Source: Bradyrhizobium erythrophlei (GTDB lineage Bacteria > Pseudomonadota > Alphaproteobacteria > Rhizobiales > Xanthobacteraceae). From it: a stretch of DNA of 64,000 bases. Shown one piece after another: positions 34,610 to 42,468 of the stretch (position 1 is its first letter; the number at the start of each line of letters is the position of its first letter). The notes beneath the pieces were generated by a model, which made no database searches, was not told where the DNA came from, and saw nothing but the letters and a program-made list of their open reading frames with translations. The position numbers and the translations under genes are program-made. The stretch covers positions 682,001-746,000 of the forward strand of contig FSRD01000002.1 of NCBI GenBank assembly GCA_900129675.1. Reading direction: 5' to 3'.

Positions 34610-34993
34610 ATGTCCACTTCCTGTGTTCCGCAAGTCCCAGACCCCAAGCTTCCACCGCTCGTGGCGGCCTGCGTTCAAGCTATCAACACCTTCGATCTCG
34701 ACGGGCTGCTGACCGCTTTCGCAGACGATGCACTCGTTAACGATCAGCTGCGCGACTACTGGGGAAAGTCGGCCATCAGGGAATGGGCGGCGCGCGACAT
34801 CATTGGCGAAAGACTGACGATGCACGTCGTCAAGATAATGGAGCACTACGGGCATTTCATCCTCACGGCAAACATCGATGGCAACTACGACAAACGAGGG
34901 TTGCCGGATCCGCTGGTGCAAACCTTTTATTTCTCAGCCCACGGCGATCAAATCGTTCAGCTCATCATTCTTCGCAATCAGTCCGACTTTTGA
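34610..34993 (+). CDS. SnoaL/NTF2-like small protein
   Basis: A 127-residue NTF2-fold protein (LVAACVQAINTFDLDGLLTAFADDALVND, IREWAARDIIG, FYFSAHGDQIVQLIILRN). ATG 34610 is preferred; the frame opens at 34340 but that part has no family features and overlaps a plausible untranslated region. The superfamily covers isomerases, dehydratases and binding proteins. It sits between the STAND regulator and the histidine kinase. Function unknown. Confidence 0.75.
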   Translation: MSTSCVPQVPDPKLPPLVAACVQAINTFDLDGLLTAFADDALVNDQLRDYWGKSAIREWAARDIIGERLTMHVVKIMEHYGHFILTANIDGNYDKRGLPDPLVQTFYFSAHGDQIVQLIILRNQSDF

Positions 34994-35190
34994 AAAATTG
35001 CATCAGTCCCTGCAATCCAGATCGATTGCGACGCCGAATGTCCAGAGGCCCAATTACTGGCCGGAGGTCCAACTGAAGAGTTTACGCACGAAGGTGAGTG
35101 ACCATTTACATCGCTTTACAACACTAAACTCGCTTCCGCGCAGATGCTGCGCAACCCTCCTCGGCAACCGGGTCATCCAGGGAGGATATC

Positions 35191-35976
35191 ATGACTGACG
35201 CAAATGAACGGCTTGCGATTGTGACTGACGCCGGGGGAATCGGCGTCATGGGGGCGGCCGAGCAGCCAGTAACGTTGGGAAAGGCAGGCTGGGTCAACCC
35301 ACAGCGGACCACCGACTTTCAGGCCGTGCTCCTCGCCATGGCCGGCCATGATCTTCGACAGCCATTGCAAACCATCCAAAGCTCCCACGATCTTCTCGGC
35401 ATCGGCGTTCGGACAAAATCCGAACAACGTCTGCTGCAGACGGGCCAGCATGCAATCAACTGCCTCAACGGGCTGCTTGACCAACTGCTGGGGGCTGTTC
35501 GGCTCTGTGAGCATTCAAAGGAGGCAAAGCTCTCGCCCGTCCCGCTCGAACCACTGTTTAGGCAAGCATACCATGAAAATGCGGAAGGCGCGTTGCAGAA
35601 AGGGATTGACATCCGTGTGTGCCCCACTGGCGCGTCCGTCATGAGCAATGCGGGGCTGCTTAATGGCATTCTCCGAAATCTCATCAGTAACGCCATAAAA
35701 TATACCGAGCCTAATGGCCGGATTCTCATTGGCTGCCGCCGTTCGGGCCAAAACGTGCGCATCGACGTTTACGATACGGGAATCGGTATCACGGGTGAGC
35801 AACTTTCAAGAATTTTTGAGGCGTTCACTCGACTTGATTCCACGCGGTGTGACGGACTCGGTGTCGGGTTATTCATCGTGCGCCGGGCCATCGAAGTGCT
35901 CGGACATCGCATCGATGTCAGCTCTGTCGCCTCCCGGGGATCACGCTTCTCCATATTCGCAACGCGAGCGGACTAG
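35191..35976 (+). CDS. Soluble sensor-less histidine kinase
   Basis: A 261-residue kinase. The H-box AGHDLRQPLQ has the phospho-accepting His near residue 53. The N-box NLISNAIKY, G1 DTGIG and G2 GLGVGLF complete the ATPase domain. Only ~45 residues precede the H-box, so there is no recognisable sensor and no membrane segment. ATG 35191 follows a strong GGGAGGATATC. No response regulator is adjacent, so it is an orphan. It may form part of a hybrid system with an unlinked regulator, or sense through protein contact. Confidence 0.85.
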   Translation: MTDANERLAIVTDAGGIGVMGAAEQPVTLGKAGWVNPQRTTDFQAVLLAMAGHDLRQPLQTIQSSHDLLGIGVRTKSEQRLLQTGQHAINCLNGLLDQLLGAVRLCEHSKEAKLSPVPLEPLFRQAYHENAEGALQKGIDIRVCPTGASVMSNAGLLNGILRNLISNAIKYTEPNGRILIGCRRSGQNVRIDVYDTGIGITGEQLSRIFEAFTRLDSTRCDGLGVGLFIVRRAIEVLGHRIDVSSVASRGSRFSIFATRAD

Positions 35977-36081
35977 ATGAGCGACATCATCGCGTCTCCC
36001 GGTGAAGATCGAGCAGCTTGCTTCAACACCATCGATGTGCGCGGCGGCTATAGGGCGTGGGCTGAGCCGGGCGAGCCGGCC

Positions 36082-37044
36082 TCAGAGGCTGCGGCGGATT
36101 TCGCGCACGCCGCGGCCAAGCTTCCGGCGCAGCAGCGCGCGCAGCGTCACACCTTCGGCATAACCGACTTCGGCGGCGATCTGATCGACGCCGGCTTGGC
36201 TCGTCTTGAGCAGGTGCACGGCGCGCTCGATCCGCAGATCCTGGAGGTATTCGAGCGGCGATTTGCCCAGCACGCTCTCCATCCGGCGCGCCAGAGTGCG
36301 CTTGCTGGTGGCGAGTGCCGCCGCAGCCTGATCAAGCGAGAAGCCCTCGGTCAGACGTTGCCGCGCCCAGCGCTCGAACTTGTCCACCAGCGGATCGGCG
36401 TGGACCAGGTGGCCGGGGATCGCATAGGCCGTCTGCGAGGTGCGCGCGTCGGCCACCAGATACTTTGCCGTGAGGCTGGCCAGTTCGGGGCTGGCGCGCC
36501 GGATCAGGGTCAGCGCCAGGTCCAGATGGCTAAGCGCCGCACCGGCGGTGACAACCGTGTTGGACTGCACGATGATTCGCGACTCGTCCAGCCGCACACG
36601 CGGATAACGCTGTCGGAACAGGGGTGCCAGCCACCAGGTGGTGGTGGCCTCTTCGCCATCGAGCAGGGCCGCTTCCGCCAGCACGAAGGTGCCCACGCAG
36701 GCGGCCGCGGTCAGCGCGCCGTGTCCCGACCATTTGCGCAGCACCGCGCCGGCTTCGCGTACCTCGCCGCTGGCGAGCGCCTGTACCAGCGGCTCCGGCA
36801 TGATCCGGTTGATGGCAGGCATCACCACCGCATCCGGTGTCTGCGCGCGCGTTGCCGAAGTCACTGGCACGCTCAGGCCCTGCGCGGTTGTGACGGTCTT
36901 TCGCAGACCGACCACCTTCGTCTGGAAGGGCAGCGAGGACGTGCCGCTCATTTTCGCCATCGTGTTGGCGGTGCTGAAGGCGTCAAGCACCGCCGCCAGG
37001 CCGGTATCGAACACGCCATTGAGAGCAAGGATGTGGATACGCAT
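36082..37044 (-). CDS. GlxA-type regulator: DJ-1/PfpI domain plus AraC helix-turn-helix
   Basis: A 320-residue AraC-family regulator. The N-terminal DJ-1/PfpI-like domain (IHILALNGVFDTGLAAVLDA, then AAACVGTFVLAEAALLDG with the nucleophile-elbow Cys) senses an unknown signal. The C-terminal AraC double helix-turn-helix spans residues ~215-315 (SLDQAAAALATSKRTLARRM, IAAEVGYAEGVTLRALLRRK). It is divergent from the monooxygenase-domain gene at 37265 and the hydrolase at 37705, the probable targets, with a 220-bp intergenic region that includes two atnttggcaa-like runs. Confidence 0.85.
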   Translation of the reverse strand: MRIHILALNGVFDTGLAAVLDAFSTANTMAKMSGTSSLPFQTKVVGLRKTVTTAQGLSVPVTSATRAQTPDAVVMPAINRIMPEPLVQALASGEVREAGAVLRKWSGHGALTAAACVGTFVLAEAALLDGEEATTTWWLAPLFRQRYPRVRLDESRIIVQSNTVVTAGAALSHLDLALTLIRRASPELASLTAKYLVADARTSQTAYAIPGHLVHADPLVDKFERWARQRLTEGFSLDQAAAALATSKRTLARRMESVLGKSPLEYLQDLRIERAVHLLKTSQAGVDQIAAEVGYAEGVTLRALLRRKLGRGVREIRRSL

Positions 37045-37264
37045 GGCAAGAACGATATCAGAATTGACAGGGTTGCCAACACGGCGACGACGGCTTCGGC
37101 GCTGCTTTGCGGATCCCGATTCACACCAAATCAGCCGAAAGCAAGAGGGCGGATGGCCGGATCGATATCAAAATTGGCAATCCTGCCAATATCTCCGGGG
37201 CGGCTTCCCTTGTAAGTCTTCGGCTGCTTTGGAGCACTTAATATCCATCGAGTGGAGAGGAAAA

Positions 37265-37573
37265 ATGACGATCAAGTGTGGGTTATTCGTCCGGCTCGAA
37301 GCCAAGCCGGGCAAGGAGCAGGCGGTGGCGGACTTCCTTGCCGCCGGTGTTGAAATGACAAATCGGGAGGCGACCACGCCGATCTGGTTCGCTCTCAAGC
37401 TCTCGCCGACGACGTCCGGTGTCTTCGACGCCTTTGCGAGCGAAGAGGACCGCCAGGCGCATCTCGCCGGCAACATGGCCAAGGCCCTGATGTCGAGGGT
37501 CAACGAAATGCTGGCAAAGCCGCCGTCCGTCGAGCCTGTCGATATTCTGGGAATGAAGAATCAACTGGCGTGA
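37265..37573 (+). CDS. Antibiotic biosynthesis monooxygenase-domain (ABM) protein
   Basis: A 102-residue ferredoxin-like-fold protein (KCGLFVRLEAKPGKEQAVADFL, TPIWFALKLSP, FDAFASEEDRQAHLAG) of the ABM/YgiN superfamily. Members are dimeric cofactor-free monooxygenases or heme-binding proteins. ATG 37265 follows GGAGAGG. It lies between the divergent GlxA-type regulator and the exported hydrolase and probably belongs to their regulon. Confidence 0.8.
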   Translation: MTIKCGLFVRLEAKPGKEQAVADFLAAGVEMTNREATTPIWFALKLSPTTSGVFDAFASEEDRQAHLAGNMAKALMSRVNEMLAKPPSVEPVDILGMKNQLA

Positions 37574-37704
37574 TGTCTTTGCGCCGGGCGAGCCGGGCGC
37601 AGATTCGACCTGCATCAACCAGGTTGGCCATCACCGGTCATTAATCGCCCACTACCGGGATGGCTATGCGAAGCAACGGGCAAAATCAAACACCTGGAGA
37701 TCAA

Positions 37705-38472
37705 ATGTCTATACTGCGAAAAACTTCCGCGATGGCCCTCATGATTGCGGTGTCTAGCACGATGGCTCACGCCCAGACGAAAACGCCTGCGAAGGACGTT
37801 GTCATTGTCCATGGCGCACTGGTGGATGGCTCGGGCTGGCGCGCCGTCTACGACATCCTGAACAAGGATGGCTTCCATGTGACCATCGTGCAGGAGCCGC
37901 TCACTGGCCTCGCTGAGGACGTGGAGGCCACCAAGCGCGTCATCGATCAGCAGACGGGGCCCGTCGTGCTGGTCGGTCACAGCTATGGCGGCTCGGTGAT
38001 CACGGAAGCGGGCGCCGATCCCAAGGTCAGTGCCCTCGTCTACGTGGCAGGCCTGCAGCCCGACAAGGGAGAGGCCAGCGGCCAACTTATGTCGAAGTTC
38101 GCTGCGCCAAACGATGCCATGCGGGTGTCCACCAATAAGGCCACGCCGGACAACAAGTATTTCTACATCCCGGCGGCGAAGTTCCGGGAAACCTATGCCG
38201 CGGACGTGCCGGCGGCGGAAGCTCAGTTCATGGCCGACTCGGAGCAGCAGCTTGCCCAGAAGGCCATGGGCGCGCCCCTCTCTGTGGCGGCTTGGCACAA
38301 CAAGCCCAGCTACGCCATCCTGACCACCCAGGATCACGTGATAAGCCCTGAGCTTCAGCGCTGGATGTATCAGCGTTCGGGCGCCAAGGTCACCGAAGTG
38401 CCCGCAAGCCACGCTGTTTTTGTCTCTCAGCCGGACGCGGTCGCCAAGGTAATCGAGGCTGCCGCAAAGTAG
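37705..38472 (+). CDS. Periplasmic alpha/beta hydrolase
   Basis: A 255-residue hydrolase with a Sec signal peptide (MALMIAVSSTMAHAQ, cleavage after AHA). The fold shows VIVHGALVDGSGW (oxyanion), VGHSYGGSVIT (Ser nucleophile), TTQDHVISPE and SHAVFVSQP (His). ATG 37705 is chosen because CTGGAG precedes it and the signal peptide then starts properly; an upstream ATG at 37660 lacks a site. Members of this subgroup are esterases or lactonases; the substrate is unknown. It lies in the same direction as the ABM gene. Confidence 0.85.
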   Translation: MSILRKTSAMALMIAVSSTMAHAQTKTPAKDVVIVHGALVDGSGWRAVYDILNKDGFHVTIVQEPLTGLAEDVEATKRVIDQQTGPVVLVGHSYGGSVITEAGADPKVSALVYVAGLQPDKGEASGQLMSKFAAPNDAMRVSTNKATPDNKYFYIPAAKFRETYAADVPAAEAQFMADSEQQLAQKAMGAPLSVAAWHNKPSYAILTTQDHVISPELQRWMYQRSGAKVTEVPASHAVFVSQPDAVAKVIEAAAK

Positions 38473-38597
38473 ACGATTAACCGGTAACCACTCCGCTGAT
38501 CGCTTCATTGGTCTAAGGGCGCACATGCTTCGCTGTTCACCAACACGCAAAGTGTGTGCGCCTGCCGGGCGGCGCGCTCTAACCGCCGGAGTATGAT

Positions 38598-39443
38598 ATG
38601 GTCACCGTGCCCACCCCCGATTGGCCTGTCGCCGAGCGCTGGTTCCGCCGCCACGCCGGGCCGGTGCGTGTCACGCATTGGATCAATGTCATCTGCTTCA
38701 CGCTCCTCCTGATGAGCGGACTGCAGATCTTCAACGCCCATCCGGCGCTCTATGTCGGCGAGCGCTCCGATTTCGACCATCCAACCATGTCAATCCGGGC
38801 ACGCCTGTCGGCGAACGGCCTCGTCGGAGAAACGGTGATCGCCGGCCATTCCTTCGACACGACGGGCGTGCTCGGCGTCTCGAGCGAGGGCGGGCAAGTC
38901 TCGTCGCGTGCTTTTCCGAGCTGGGTCACTATCCCAAGCTTCCAGGATCTCGCGACCGGGCGGCGCTGGCATTTCTTTTTCGCCTGGTTATTGGTACTGA
39001 ACGGCTTCGTCTATCTCGCTTGGGGCATCGCCTGCCGTCATTTCGGCAGGGATCTTCTCCCCAGCCGCGTGGAGCTTGGCCATATCGGGAGGGAGGTCCT
39101 CGAACATCTGCGCCTGCGCTTCCCGCGCGGCGAGGCGGCGAAGCGGTACAATGTGCTGCAGCAGCTCGCCTATGTCCTGGTCGTCTTCGTGCTGTTCCCG
39201 CTCATGATCCTCACCGGCCTCACCATGTCGCCCGGTATCGACAGCGTCGTGCCGCAGCTTCTCACACTCTTCGGAGGGCGCCAGACCGCGCGGCTGATCC
39301 ATTTCGTCACCGCATCGGGCCTCGCGCTCTTCGTCATCGTGCACCTCATGATGGTGCTGGTCTCGGGCGTCTGGAACAATCTGCGCTCGATGGTCACCGG
39401 CTGGTACGATCTCGGCAATCCGAGGACGACCGATGTCCGGTGA
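38598..39443 (+). CDS. Cytochrome b561/b-type membrane subunit
   Basis: A 281-residue membrane cytochrome b with four to five helices and candidate heme histidines in RVTHWINVICF, RRWHFFFAW, LIHFVTASGLALFVIVHLMMV. The stop overlaps the start of the molybdopterin protein at 39433 by 11 bp, so the two are translationally coupled and form a membrane-bound oxidoreductase. The cytochrome would pass electrons between the quinone pool and the Mo subunit. The arrangement resembles YedYZ (MsrPQ), but the b subunit is of a different type. Confidence 0.85.
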   Translation: MVTVPTPDWPVAERWFRRHAGPVRVTHWINVICFTLLLMSGLQIFNAHPALYVGERSDFDHPTMSIRARLSANGLVGETVIAGHSFDTTGVLGVSSEGGQVSSRAFPSWVTIPSFQDLATGRRWHFFFAWLLVLNGFVYLAWGIACRHFGRDLLPSRVELGHIGREVLEHLRLRFPRGEAAKRYNVLQQLAYVLVVFVLFPLMILTGLTMSPGIDSVVPQLLTLFGGRQTARLIHFVTASGLALFVIVHLMMVLVSGVWNNLRSMVTGWYDLGNPRTTDVR

Positions 39444-40224
39444 TCGTCTGCATCGCCGCGGCCTGCTGAAGGCACTTGCCGCGGTCGGCGGCCTCGCGGT
39501 GGCTGGCTGCGACCGCGTCGCGAGCGAGCCGCGCTTCCGGTCGGTCCTCGATGCCGCAAACAGCCTCACGTACAAGGTGCAGCGTCTTCTCATCGGGGCT
39601 GATCGGCTCGCGCCGGAATATAGTGAGGCAGACATCTCGCCGGCGTTTCGCGCCAATGGCTCAACCGACCCGCAGGACGAGCAATACCTCAATCTCGTCG
39701 GCAATCATTTCGCCGATTGGCGCTTGAAGGTTCACGGCTTCGTCGAGCACGAATTGTCCTTGTCGCTCGAGGAGCTGCACGCCTTGCCCGCGCGCACCCA
39801 GATCACCCGACATGATTGCGTCGAGGGCTGGAGCTGCATCGGCAAATGGACTGGCGTGCCGCTCGGGGAGATACTGTCGCGCGCAGGCGTCACGCCGGAG
39901 GCCCGCTTTGTCGTGTTCCATTGCGCCGACACCTTGGACGATGGCGGCGAGTTCGGCGTCGATCGCGAGAGCATCCGCTACTATGAGAGCATCGACCTGA
40001 TCGACGCCGTGCATCCGCAGACGATCCTCGCCTATGACATGAATGGCAAGCCGTTAACCGTTCCCCACGGCGCGCCGCTGCGGCTGCGCCTCGAGCGGCA
40101 GCTCGGCTACAAGATGGCGAAATACATCATGCGCATCGAGCTGGTGCAGAGCCTCGCAAATCTGCATGGCGGCCGCGGCGGCTATTGGGAAGATCGCGGT
40201 TATGAATGGTACGCGGGGATCTGA
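39433..40224 (+). CDS. Exported molybdopterin-dependent oxidoreductase (sulfite oxidase/YedY fold)
   Basis: A 263-residue Mo enzyme. The Tat-type leader (LHRRGLLKALAAVGGLAVAGC) ends in a cysteine that could act as a lipobox. The Mo-ligating cysteine lies in HDCVEGWSCIGKWTGV. VPHGAPLRLRLERQLGYKMAKYI is typical of the sulfite-oxidase-fold Mo domain. The coupled cytochrome b upstream suggests electron exchange with the membrane. The reaction is likely oxidation or reduction of a small S- or N-oxide; the exact substrate is unknown. Confidence 0.88.
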   Translation: MSGDRLHRRGLLKALAAVGGLAVAGCDRVASEPRFRSVLDAANSLTYKVQRLLIGADRLAPEYSEADISPAFRANGSTDPQDEQYLNLVGNHFADWRLKVHGFVEHELSLSLEELHALPARTQITRHDCVEGWSCIGKWTGVPLGEILSRAGVTPEARFVVFHCADTLDDGGEFGVDRESIRYYESIDLIDAVHPQTILAYDMNGKPLTVPHGAPLRLRLERQLGYKMAKYIMRIELVQSLANLHGGRGGYWEDRGYEWYAGI

Positions 40225-40318
40225 GGGCTTCCTCTGGACCCAAGCGAGGTCACCATGAACGTCAACGGGACGACATATGCGTCGTCCCTCCGATTACCGG
40301 GATCGGGGAACAGCAGGC

Positions 40319-40456
40319 ACCTCCTTGTTTCCACAAGTCCGATATGAAATGTTAAAGTCTGCACATCAACGAGAACTCTCGCGGTTTTGTTGTGCGGAAA
40401 TTGAAGTCGATGGACTGGGATCGTATCCGCATATTCCTGGAGGTCGCCCGCACGGG
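40319..40456. repeat. Source copy of the lysR 5' block repeated at 24607-24744
   Basis: The block covers the upstream region and first codons of the LysR gene at 40410. At its left edge the minus strand retains an AAGGAGGT ribosome site that in the other copy serves mmsA, but here no gene follows it. The two loci therefore each keep one half of a divergent lysR-mmsA arrangement. Confidence 0.7.
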
Positions 40457-41294
40457 TCAGATTCTCGGTGCCGCCCGGCGTCTGGGCGTGAACCATGCGA
40501 CCGTGGCGCGGCAACTCACCGCCCTTGAGCAGGAATTGAAAACCCAGTTGGTCGAACGGCGCACGACGGGCTGCGTCCTGACAAGCGCAGGCGAGGCCCT
40601 CGTTGCCGCAGCGGAGCGGGCTGAATCGGAATTCCTCCAGGTCGGCGCTCACCTTGGCAGATCGTCGGAGGCAATCTCAGGCACTGTTCGCGTCGGCGCT
40701 CCCGATGGACTGGGGAACTATTTTCTTGCCAGCCAGCTTGGCACGCTTGCCGCGCGACATCCCGACTTACTCATTCAATTTGTTCCCCTGCCGCGGACGT
40801 TCTCGCTGTCGAGGCGGGAGGCCGACATTGCGATCACGCTGGACCGTCCGAAGCAGGGCCGGCTCATTGTCAAGAAACTTACCGACTACACGCTCAGCGT
40901 CTATGCCGCAGAAAGTTATCTGAAGCGCTTGGGACCAATCAGGAAACAGGCCGATCTCGCCGGCCATCTCTTCGTCACGCATGTCGAGGATTTCGTCTAC
41001 AGTCGAGCGCTAGACTACGCGTCCGCGCTCGGAAAATTCATGAACAGGCACTACGAGTGCGGGAGCGTGGTGGCACAGATGGAGGCGGTGAGGGGGGGCC
41101 ACGGCGTGGGAATACTGCACGACTACGCCGCACGACGATTTCCGGAGCTTAAGCGGTTGCTGCCAGAGATACGATTCGTGCGAAACTACTGGCTGGTTTC
41201 GCATCCCGATACCCATCATACCCGCAGAGTGTCGGAGGTGCATACGCACATCGTGGCAAGCGTACGCTCAGCGCGTCGAGAATTCACGAGCTGA
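40410..41294 (+). CDS. LysR-family transcriptional regulator
   Basis: A 294-residue LysR protein. The helix-turn-helix reads TGQILGAARRLGVNHATVARQ and LVERRTTGCVLTSAG at residues ~12-62, followed by a substrate-binding domain (GAPDGLGNYFLASQL, GHGVGILHDYAARRF). ATG 40410 is taken as start (DWDRIRIFLEVARTG); GTG 40392 is an in-frame alternative. Its 5' end is duplicated next to mmsA, suggesting that it or its ancestor regulated mmsA. Downstream, the SDR gene at 41465 is on the same strand. Confidence 0.85.
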   Translation: MDWDRIRIFLEVARTGQILGAARRLGVNHATVARQLTALEQELKTQLVERRTTGCVLTSAGEALVAAAERAESEFLQVGAHLGRSSEAISGTVRVGAPDGLGNYFLASQLGTLAARHPDLLIQFVPLPRTFSLSRREADIAITLDRPKQGRLIVKKLTDYTLSVYAAESYLKRLGPIRKQADLAGHLFVTHVEDFVYSRALDYASALGKFMNRHYECGSVVAQMEAVRGGHGVGILHDYAARRFPELKRLLPEIRFVRNYWLVSHPDTHHTRRVSEVHTHIVASVRSARREFTS

Positions 41295-41464
41295 CTGCAA
41301 TTCACGTCTCATACATTGCACGACCGCGCACTGTTCCGATTTCGGGAACAGAAGCTGCCGGCTAACGGCCATTCGAATGCGCGCAAATGGCACTAGGTGT
41401 GATCCATCAGGCGTCGACGTCTGGCGGATGGCAATCAGGTCGTCCGCTGATCAATGAGAAAACC

Positions 41465-42175
41465 ATGGGAACAGAGCAGAAAGTCGCCGTTATCACCGGT
41501 GCATCGCAGGGCTTCGGCGCAGCGCTTGTGAAGGCGTATCGCGACCGCAACTACCGAGTGATCGCCAATTCCCGGTCCATCAAGCCCAGCAAGGATTCGG
41601 ACGTCCTGACTATCGCAGGAGACGTCGCCGATCCAAAGACAGCCGACCGGATCGTCCAGGAGGGGTTGGCACGCTTTGGACGCATCGACACGCTGATCAA
41701 CAACGCGGGAATCTTCGTCGCAAAGCCGCTGGTTGATCATAGCGAGGAGGACTACGCTTCGATCCTTGCGACCAATCTTGGAGGCTTCTTTCGGATCACC
41801 AAACGTGTGGCGGTCGAAATGCTAAAGCAGGGGTCGGGTCACATCGTGCAGGTCACGACCAGCCTTATCGATCACGCCAACAGCAACGTTCCGTCCGTCC
41901 TCGCCTCGCTGACCAAAGGTGGGTTAAACGCCGCCACGAAGTCCCTGGCGATCGAATACGCAAAAAAGGGAATCCGGGTTAACGCCGTGGCTCCCGGCGT
42001 CATGAAGACGCCGATGCATGCTCCCGAAACGCATGAGTTCCTTGCGAAGCTGCATCCAGTTGGACGCATGGGAGAGATTCAAGACATCGTCGATGCGATC
42101 CTGTTTCTGGAAAACGCGCCTTTCGTCACTGGCGAGATCCTGCACGTCGATGGTGGCCAGAGCGCCGGTCATTGA
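41465..42175 (+). CDS. SDR-family protein lacking the catalytic Tyr
   Basis: A 236-residue short-chain dehydrogenase/reductase. The Rossmann motif TGASQGFG, NNAGIF and the C-terminal GEILHVDGGQS are present. The YxxxK active-site motif reads ASLTK, with Ala where Tyr is expected and Lys kept. Such atypical SDRs form a recognisable subgroup (LASLTKGGLNA, as I recall it) and may act as binding proteins or with altered chemistry. ATG 41465 is chosen. The first 28 codons recur at 51986-52071. It lies 170 bp after the LysR gene. Confidence 0.8.
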   Translation: MGTEQKVAVITGASQGFGAALVKAYRDRNYRVIANSRSIKPSKDSDVLTIAGDVADPKTADRIVQEGLARFGRIDTLINNAGIFVAKPLVDHSEEDYASILATNLGGFFRITKRVAVEMLKQGSGHIVQVTTSLIDHANSNVPSVLASLTKGGLNAATKSLAIEYAKKGIRVNAVAPGVMKTPMHAPETHEFLAKLHPVGRMGEIQDIVDAILFLENAPFVTGEILHVDGGQSAGH

Positions 42176-42468
42176 CCGAAATGGAGCGGCGGCCGGTGCC
42201 GCCGCTCCTGCCGGCAAGTTCAGCTCGATAGGGTCGTCGTACGACCCAAAGCGACCCGAATGCCCCCTCTGCCTATCCATCCGTTGATCTGAGTTGAGTA
42301 TCGGTTGCCGCGCGTCTCTTGCCGCCGGTTTGGCTCCGGGAGTATCGGCGGACTCAGGTCTTTCAATCGAACCGGTACTTCACCGACCGGGCATTCGGGT
42401 CGAATTGTCCTGCACGCAGGCGTACTCGCTGCGCTACGCAACGCAAACCCCAACAGTTGGAGAAGACG

